NCBI GenBank assembly: GCA_036758285.1
Contig: DAIOWV010000068.1
Coordinates: 1 to 13,301, forward strand
DNA length: 13,301 nt
From: Taishania sp036758285
Lineage (GTDB): Bacteria > Bacteroidota > Bacteroidia > Flavobacteriales_D > Crocinitomicaceae
Direction: 5' to 3'
Below, piece by piece: positions 1 through 5,462 of this stretch. The position numbers and the translations under genes are program-made. A model generated the notes under the pieces. It saw only the letters and a list, made by a program, of their open reading frames with translations, did not search any database and had not been told where the DNA came from. The number at the start of each line of letters is the position of its first letter. The stretch's first letter is position 1.

Positions 1-349
1 CACAATTATCTGTTGCTGTTGGAGCTGTCCATGTTGCAACTGCTCCACATGTACCTGGATTATTGTTTAATGTGATATTGGATGGACATGCTGTAAGCAC
101 TGGATTTGTGTTATCTGTTACTGTTACTGTAAATGAACAAGTATCCGTGTTACCGACTGCATCATAAGCAATGTAAATAACAGTTGTTGTTCCAATAGGA
201 AATATTGCTCCTGGGTTAAAATTTGATACCAATGAATCCAACTGGCAGTTATCCGTTGCTGTTGGTACTGTCCATGTTGCAACAGCATCACATGATGACG
301 TAGAAGTATTAATAGAAATATTTAATGGACATCCTGAAATCACTGGTGG
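1..349 (-). repeat. Tandem HYR (hyalin repeat) domains, 81-codon period
   Basis: Two consecutive HYR domains are encoded here, the second cut by the window edge. They are recognised by the IxxCPxNI strand, the ATWTxPTATDNC segment and the GTTTVxYxAxDxxGN segment. The nucleotide string around 8-17 recurs around 251-260, an offset of 243 nt or 81 codons, which is the usual HYR length. The copies are related but diverged. More copies probably lie beyond the left edge, since these domains usually occur in arrays. Confidence 0.75.
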
Positions 350-2434
350 AATTACATCAAAAGGTAGCACTCTAACTGAATCAGTTACAACACAACCATC
401 TCCATAATTAACTCTAATATTATAAGTTCCAAAGTTTGTAATCCATAAAGAATCTGCTGTAGAACCATCATTCCATAAAAACGTAGTATATGGATTTGGA
501 TAGAAGCCATCTGTTTTCAAAGAAAAAGGAACAATAGGGCAGGCTACATCCAGATCAGGACCTAACCCAACGATTGTACCTCCCGTTGGTGGTGCAAAAT
601 TGATATTCAAATTGTTACCCGCATTCGTACTCTGAGGCCCCATTTGTAAAGTAGAATAAGAACCTGTTGCATCAATATCACGAACATTCACATAGTCATA
701 ATCCACACTTCCTGCTAATACATTCAAATTAGCACGTGTACCTGCAACCGAAGACTGCAAAAACGTTACAAAACATGGATTACCCGATGCATATAGACGG
801 TTGTTGATTGTTTGGGTTGTTCCATTTTGTAAAGTATAGGTTTTTCCAGCAGATAAAACCAATGTATCTATTACATTATTCCCTGAATAGAAACGACNNN
901 NNNNNNNNNNNNNNNNNNNNNNNNNNNNNNNNNNNNNNNNNNNNNNNNNNNNNNNNNNNNNNNNNNNNNNNNNNNNNNNNNNNNNNNNNNNNNNNNNATT
1001 CAACGGATTTGGGGTCCCACCAGTAATAATAGGACTATTTAAAGCTCCTACCCAGGTCATATCATGACAATAGTGACCAACTCCATCTAATGTAATAGTT
1101 CTATTAGCTGGAACTCCTGACAAAAAACCACTGTTATTATTAAATACCACATCATCTAAAGGCGTTGGGACACAACCTCCTCCAACAGGTGGATAAACTC
1201 CGTCATTAACCGTAGACCAGTGATTAGCATCATTCCAACTTCCTGAACCTCCAACCCAATACAGAGTAATACCACTAGCAGGTGGAAAAATAAAACCTGT
1301 ATTACCTCCCATATCAAATGAATTAATAGCTGAAACAGGGATAATCGAACCTGTTGCATTTAAATTTTCGATTAGAGCATTATTAATATTGGCTGTAGCT
1401 CCTGTGCCAAAATTGATAGTAGCTGATGCTGTTGTCAATGACTTCATTTCTATTAAGCCAGAACAGGAAGGTGCGTTAGCATCCAGTAAATAATTAATAG
1501 TCTGAGTAGTTCCATTTTGAAATGTATACGTCTTTCCAGCAGATAAAACCAATGTATCTATTACATTATTCCCTGAATAGAAACGACCTTTCCCCATAAA
1601 AATCAGCTTCTGAACACGTAAACCTCCGCTAAACGGACCTTGTGTCGTTGTTGGATTAGTAAAAGAAATATGATGGTACTGATGATTTAAAACTCCACGG
1701 ACACCATAAAACGAATAATCACTTAGATTACCCGTAATCAAAATATGACTCGTACCAGCACTCAGTACAGCGTTTGAACCTACATATTCCCATCCACTTG
1801 AAATAGTTGTTATTACAGAACTACCTAAAATAAGATTTCTTGACAAATTACCAGAAGAAGCAAACTCTTGGATATTAACAACTTGACTGTTTGTGTTTAA
1901 AGAACCTTTTTCAAAATTAATACGACCAGTGGATGTATAAGTATCCATGAAAGACCAACCTCCATCTCCATTGAAAGAAATATAACCAGCAACAACAGTA
2001 CCATTTGTGGTAATAGTCTCTCCCAAAACAGAGGATCGAAAATTGGTTATACTTACATTGTATGTCATACCTGACTGCAAAGTCATGGAACCATAAACAT
2101 TCAACGGATTTGGGGTCCCACCAGTAATAATAGGACTATTTAAAGCTCCTACCGAGGTAAAATTTTGACAATTTGAAATTACATCTAGTGTTACAGTTCT
2201 ATTAGCAGGAATTCCTGACAAAAAACCACTATTGGGATCAAAAATAACATTGTCATTTTGGGAAGGAACCACAGGATGAAGTGTTGATCCTCCTGATGTT
2301 GTTGCCCAATGATTTATATCACTCCAGTTTCCGGCACCACCTACCCAGTAATAGTCTGCTGCAAAAGTATTTGTTAAAAACAGTGAATACGTCAACAATA
2401 ACGTAAAAAAACTTTTTGTAAAAATTAGCTTCAT
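1..2434 (-). CDS. Large secreted repeat adhesin with HYR domains (3' end outside window)
   Basis: This is a probable cell-surface protein exported through Sec and then, by inference, T9SS. Reading on the minus strand from the ATG at 2434-2432, the frame stays open to the window edge. It also stays in register across the N-run, because the codons on both sides are a multiple of three from the start. Residues 1-25 form a signal peptide (MKLIFTK followed by a hydrophobic core, ending TNTFA). Two ~365-residue beta-rich units follow, opening with YYWVGGAGNW (residue 28) and LYWVGGSGSW (apparent residue 391). Next comes an Ig-like stretch with the motif FLWNDGST, then tandem hyalin repeats (PPVISGCP, ATWTVPTATDNC, GTTTVIYIAYDAVGN). 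HYR domains are extracellular adhesion modules. No T9SS sorting domain can be seen because the C-terminus is missing. The start is supported by the signal peptide and by a -7-like element 47 nt upstream. The ligand is unknown. Confidence 0.85.
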   Translation of the reverse strand, partial: MKLIFTKSFFTLLLTYSLFLTNTFAADYYWVGGAGNWSDINHWATTSGGSTLHPVVPSQNDNVIFDPNSGFLSGIPANRTVTLDVISNCQNFTSVGALNSPIITGGTPNPLNVYGSMTLQSGMTYNVSITNFRSSVLGETITTNGTVVAGYISFNGDGGWSFMDTYTSTGRINFEKGSLNTNSQVVNIQEFASSGNLSRNLILGSSVITTISSGWEYVGSNAVLSAGTSHILITGNLSDYSFYGVRGVLNHQYHHISFTNPTTTQGPFSGGLRVQKLIFMGKGRFYSGNNVIDTLVLSAGKTYTFQNGTTQTINYLLDANAPSCSGLIEMKSLTTASATINFGTGATANINNALIENLNATGSIIPVSAINSFDMGGNTGFIFPPASGITLYWVGGSGSWNDANHWSTVNDGVYPPVGGGCVPTPLDDVVFNNNSGFLSGVPANRTITLDGVGHYCHDMTWVGALNSPIITGGTPNPLNXXXXXXXXXXXXXXXXXXXXXXXXXXXXXXXXXXRFYSGNNVIDTLVLSAGKTYTLQNGTTQTINNRLYASGNPCFVTFLQSSVAGTRANLNVLAGSVDYDYVNVRDIDATGSYSTLQMGPQSTNAGNNLNINFAPPTGGTIVGLGPDLDVACPIVPFSLKTDGFYPNPYTTFLWNDGSTADSLWITNFGTYNIRVNYGDGCVVTDSVRVLPFDVIPPVISGCPLNISINTSTSSCDAVATWTVPTATDNCQLDSLVSNFNPGAIFPIGTTTVIYIAYDAVGNTDTCSFTVTVTDNTNPVLTACPSNITLNNNPGTCGAVATWTAPTATDNC
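572..1261 (-). repeat. Adhesin internal repeat, copy B (interrupted by the assembly gap)
   Basis: This second unit starts with YWVGGSGSWNDANHW (apparent residue 392) and runs to about FAPPTGGT. Its upstream part aligns with copy A at an offset of 1101 nt (998-1052 matches 2099-2153). Its downstream part aligns at an offset of 690 nt (843-897 matches 1533-1587). The 411-nt difference is the sequence missing from the gap after allowing for the 100 Ns. If filled, the unit would be about 1.1 kb like copy A. Confidence 0.75.
898..997. other. Assembly gap (100 N) inside the adhesin repeat
   Basis: The 100 Ns are flanked on the left by 55 nt (843-897) identical to 1533-1587. On the right they are flanked by 55 nt (998-1052) identical to 2099-2153. 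Each match ends with a mismatch exactly one base further out (842 versus 1532; 1053 versus 2154). This is the signature of contigs that end at a collapsed repeat and overlap it by one 55-mer. The true content is therefore expected to equal 1588-2098, that is 511 nt. Both 100 and 511 leave remainder 1 on division by 3, so the frame is preserved either way. Confidence 0.9.
1262..2350 (-). repeat. Adhesin internal repeat, copy A (YWVGG unit)
   Basis: This 363-codon unit starts at residue 29 with YWVGGAGNWSDINHW and contains SGFLSGIPANRTVTLD, ALNSPIITGGTPNPLN and FYSGNNVIDTLVLSAGK. All of these recur in copy B with small changes. The stretch 1533-2153 is the part inferred to be identical in both copies (see the gap entry). 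Outside that stretch the copies differ clearly: the first ~65 codons share the framework but differ in the variable segments. The YWVGG...NW...HW opening is familiar to me from flavobacterial surface proteins, but I cannot attach a named family. Confidence 0.8.
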
Positions 2435-2480
2435 TTCTTGTGTAATTAGTAAGTATTTTCTTAATCTTTATACAGAAGTT

Positions 2481-2488
2481 CAAAATTA
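2481..2488 (-). promoter_or_regulatory. Putative Bacteroidota -7 element for the adhesin gene
   Basis: On the minus strand this reads TAATTTTG, an exact match to the Bacteroidota consensus TAnnTTTG. It lies 47 nt upstream of the adhesin ATG and implies a leader of roughly 40 nt. No clear TTTG -33 element lies at the usual spacing. In such AT-rich DNA the match could be chance. Confidence 0.35.
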
Positions 2489-2808
2489 AGAATATAATAA
2501 ATTTATATAGATAGTATTGATTGTCACAATTCCAGAATACTAACAACAATAAAAATAATTTAAAATAATCATAATCAATAATTAAGCAACCAATTTTAAA
2601 ATGTAAAAAAGAGAAGTGCGATTACTAATTATTTAGTTTAATGTATTTTCTTTGATTATTTTTCATGCTCTTTTTAAACCTAAAAAAAATGAATAAAAAC
2701 AATATTTAGTAGTTCGATAATGAGACACTTTTTTACTTTTTAGAATAGAAAGAATGTTCAGAGATCTAAAACGAAATGTAGATAAATTTCAAACAATTTG
2801 TTTTTTAT

Positions 2809-2816
2809 TAACTTTG
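2809..2816 (+). promoter_or_regulatory. Putative Bacteroidota -7 element for the TPR/AraC regulator
   Basis: TAACTTTG matches TAnnTTTG exactly and is the only such plus-strand match I found in this intergenic region. It would give a leader of about 80 nt before the ATG at 2901. A TTTG occurs at 2797-2800, but that is too close to serve as a normal -33 element. Confidence 0.4.
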
Positions 2817-2900
2817 CCAGTACTTAAATTACAAAACATCAACATTAAAAAGAATTCATAAAATCAATTTATAACATCTTGCTATCAAACAATCTTACTA

Positions 2901-4496
2901 ATGTCATTAAATAAAGTATTATTTTATTGGTTTCTGTTGGTTACTTTATCTAATAGTTTTTTGAGTTTTACACAATCAGAAAAAAAAATAGACAATAAAC
3001 AATTTGCAGACTATTGTAATTCTATCATTGTCAATAACGAAGGGCTCAATAAAACACAACTTATATCAATTGCTGATTCATTGTATGCAATTACTAACAA
3101 TAGATTTCAGAAGGTAAGTGTATTATTGATTTACTATAATATATACATCCAACAAAATAATTACCCCAAAGCCATCGAAAGTTTATCTAAAGCTGACTCA
3201 ATTGCACAAGAAGGAAAACTAATTGCAGATCAGGTTAGTATTAAAATTACCTTATCTGGCGTCTATAGAGAAGTTGGCTTGGCGAACAAAGGTTTAGAAG
3301 AGTTAAATATTGCTTTACGATTGATTGAAAAATTAACTCAAAACACAAATACACTTTGTCTGAAATCCAGAATTTATAACGAAAAAAGTATGTATCTCTT
3401 CGAAAATAAAGAAATTAAAGAAGCGAAAAAATACTTATCAAAAAGCATTAACACATTAAAAAACAAAGAAATATCAAAAGTATACACTCCTTTATTTGAT
3501 GCACATTTAAAGTTAGGAAGTATTTATTTTGATGAAAATAATTTTGAATTAGCACAAAAAGAATTTGAAGAATCGTTTGAATTAGCAAATAAATTTTACC
3601 AAATAGACAGCGAAGATATTGGGATATGCTTCACAAACTTAGGTATCATAGCCCTCAAACAAAACAATCTAGATAGTGCAAATAATTACTTTTCAAAAGC
3701 GATACAGATAGCTAAGAAATTTAATAATTCGTTTTTATTAGAAAATATTTACATCAGTTTAGATGAATATTATGTACAAATAGGCGATCAAAAATCTTCT
3801 GATAGTATCAAAAGTGAACTAATCAAGATGAATGCTGAAAAAAACAACTATCAGATTCAAGTTGCTAATAAAATCATTAAAGATGAGATTAATAAAACAA
3901 ACACAAAAAAGACGACAATTAGTTACTTAACATTTTTCATTGTTTTTCTTATCATTATTTCAATTGGGATAATTATTTATTTTAAAATCAATCAAAAAAA
4001 ACAAAAAAAACATTTCAACACCATCATTTACAACATAACAAAATCAAATGATGAAAAATCTACTCCTGTATCTAAATCAACGGATAAACAAGAAGAACAA
4101 TCATTTGAGAAATCTAATAACTATTTAATTTCTGAATCGAAAGAAAAAGAAATATTGGATCAATTAATTCTTTTTGAAAGAAATAAAGATTTTTTAGATA
4201 AAAAAATATCCATTGCCTTAATGGCTTCTGCACTCAACACGAACACAAAATACTTAACATATATTTTAAAAAAACACAGAAGTAAAAATTTTGTTGAATA
4301 CATTAATTCAATCCGAATAAATTACATTGTAAAGGAACTTTACAATAATTCTGAACTACAGAAATATAAGATTAGCCACTTAGCTGAACTTTCAGGATTC
4401 TCTTCACATAGTAGATTTACTCAAGTTTTTAAGAAAGAAACAAATATGCATCCATCAGATTTTATTACAAAACTAGATTTAATGAAAATTGCTTAA
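2901..4496 (+). CDS. Membrane-spanning TPR / AraC-type transcriptional regulator
   Basis: This is a 531-residue one-component regulator, predicted to place a sensor region in the periplasm and a DNA-binding domain in the cytoplasm. Residues 1-26 look like a signal sequence (MSLNKVLFYWFLLVTLSNSF). Residues ~60-320 hold about six TPR-like helical hairpins, such as LGSIYFDENNFELAQKEFEE and LGIIALKQNNLDSANNYFSK. One hydrophobic membrane segment spans ~340-361 and is followed by lysine-rich NQKKQKK, which fits the positive-inside rule. After a low-complexity linker, the last ~100 residues form an AraC/XylS pair of helix-turn-helix motifs: IALMASALNTNTKYLTYILKK, then ISHLAELSGFSSHSRFTQVFKK ending MHPSDFI. 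No kinase or receiver domain is present, so this is not a hybrid two-component protein. The gene stands alone, divergent from the adhesin, which is a candidate target by position only. The architecture recurs in Flavobacteriia; the signal sensed is unknown. Confidence 0.85.
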   Translation: MSLNKVLFYWFLLVTLSNSFLSFTQSEKKIDNKQFADYCNSIIVNNEGLNKTQLISIADSLYAITNNRFQKVSVLLIYYNIYIQQNNYPKAIESLSKADSIAQEGKLIADQVSIKITLSGVYREVGLANKGLEELNIALRLIEKLTQNTNTLCLKSRIYNEKSMYLFENKEIKEAKKYLSKSINTLKNKEISKVYTPLFDAHLKLGSIYFDENNFELAQKEFEESFELANKFYQIDSEDIGICFTNLGIIALKQNNLDSANNYFSKAIQIAKKFNNSFLLENIYISLDEYYVQIGDQKSSDSIKSELIKMNAEKNNYQIQVANKIIKDEINKTNTKKTTISYLTFFIVFLIIISIGIIIYFKINQKKQKKHFNTIIYNITKSNDEKSTPVSKSTDKQEEQSFEKSNNYLISESKEKEILDQLILFERNKDFLDKKISIALMASALNTNTKYLTYILKKHRSKNFVEYINSIRINYIVKELYNNSELQKYKISHLAELSGFSSHSRFTQVFKKETNMHPSDFITKLDLMKIA

Positions 4497-4650
4497 TAAA
4501 AACTGATTGAACCCCATTTATAAAATCTCTTATATTTTTTTATAAAAAACACAGTAGCACTTATTTTTTAGGCCCTCTTTAACGATTTATAACAATTACA
4601 AAATCAATTCTTGGTATCTTTTTTGTTTATTTGTTGTTCCAATTATAATT

Positions 4651-5358
4651 ATGAAATTCGTTTTACTCACCATAGTATTGTTTTGGATCTCACATACCTA
4701 CGCTCAGTGTGAGACTGTTTTATTTAAAGGCAAAGTTGTTGATACACTTCGTCAACAGTCGTTTTATAATATGATGATTGTAAATAGAACAACAGGAAAA
4801 GGAGTATTTGGACAGCCCAATGGAAGTTTTTCAGTTTATGTAAGCAATGGAGATTCATTAACAATTTCAGTTAAAGGATATGATTTAATCCATGTGACGG
4901 TAAAAGCAGATAGCGATTGCAGATTTATAAAAAACTTTACAATAATAGGTAAACCATATGAATTAGAAGAATTTGTCGTTCGCCCAATAAAATCTCTTGA
5001 ACAAATCAGAGAAGAACGAGAAGCACTTGTAATGGTAGAAACAAGAACCGTTACAGGGATTGAATCAATTCAAAGTCCAATAACAGCATTGTATCAAGCA
5101 TTCTCAAAAACAGAAAGAAACAAACGTAAAATTGAAGAATGGAAATATAAAGATTCTCAAAGAGATATCTTGAAAGAATTATTAAGAACTTATGTTGCAT
5201 TTGACGTTGTAAACCTTACTGAAGAAGAATTCGATGATTTCATCTACTTTTTAAATATGGATCCCGACTTCCTAAAAACAGCAACTGAATGGGAATTAAT
5301 TGAATTCATCAAAGGAAAATATGAACATTTCATGTATATGAAAGCGTTAGAACGGTAG
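4651..5358 (+). CDS. Exported carboxypeptidase-regulatory-like protein of unknown function
   Basis: This 235-residue protein has a signal peptide (MKFVLLTIVLFWISHTYAQ). Residue 20 is Cys, but the preceding residues do not make a good lipobox, so a soluble periplasmic or surface protein is more likely than a lipoprotein. Residues ~22-110 resemble the carboxypeptidase regulatory-like beta-sandwich: FKGKVVDTLRQQSFYNMMIV, then the glycine turn QPNGSFSVYVSNGDSLTISV, ending EEFVVRP. In TonB-dependent receptors this fold forms an N-terminal domain, but here no barrel or plug follows. Residues ~115-235 are predicted helical, charged and rich in aromatic residues (NLTEEEFDDFIYFLN, WELIEFIKGKYEHF), and I recognise no catalytic motif. 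It lies 154 bp after the regulator and 104 bp before the GH3 fusion, on the same strand. A near match to a -7 element (TATCTTTT, 4615-4622) precedes it. I do not assign a function. Confidence 0.75.
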   Translation: MKFVLLTIVLFWISHTYAQCETVLFKGKVVDTLRQQSFYNMMIVNRTTGKGVFGQPNGSFSVYVSNGDSLTISVKGYDLIHVTVKADSDCRFIKNFTIIGKPYELEEFVVRPIKSLEQIREEREALVMVETRTVTGIESIQSPITALYQAFSKTERNKRKIEEWKYKDSQRDILKELLRTYVAFDVVNLTEEEFDDFIYFLNMDPDFLKTATEWELIEFIKGKYEHFMYMKALER

Positions 5359-5462
5359 TTTCGTTGTTTACTTCAAAATGTGTATAACATTTACTTCATG
5401 ATTATTTTTCGGCACAATCTATGCTTAATTTCGTCTGTACTGTTTCTTTTTAAAAATCAACT

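Larger units (their letters stand above)
2435..2900. other. Divergent AT-rich intergenic region (466 bp)
   Basis: This region separates the adhesin start (minus) from the regulator start (plus). It is extremely A+T-rich and holds no open frame I would call a gene. It contains one TAnnTTTG element for each direction, listed separately. I saw no strong dyad, RNA gene or terminator. The arrangement would let a single regulator affect both genes. Confidence 0.6.

Noticed and set aside
808..1026. Plus-strand open frame of 72 codons across the N-run
   Set aside because: Nearly half of it is unknown bases and it lies antisense to the well-supported adhesin. Its openness is an artefact of the Ns.
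1156..2549. Short minus-strand frames (1156-1359 and 2319-2549) near and within the adhesin
   Set aside because: They are out of register with the adhesin frame and show no domain or signal peptide. The adhesin frame has a signal peptide and recognisable repeats.
2443..2631. Ten-base inverted match TAATTAGTAA (2443-2452) and TTACTAATTA (2622-2631) in the divergent region
   Set aside because: It was considered as a shared operator. Several matches of this length are expected by chance in such AT-rich sequence, and the spacing is large.
4518..4545. Inverted repeat TTATAAAA...TTTTATAA after the regulator gene
   Set aside because: The stem has no G-C pair and a 12-nt loop. In DNA this A+T-rich such dyads are expected by chance, so I do not call it a terminator.
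5376..5392. Dyad AAATGT-GTATA-ACATTT between the small exported gene and the GH3 fusion
   Set aside because: The six-base arms are short and no T-tract follows. It could be an operator, but nothing else supports it.
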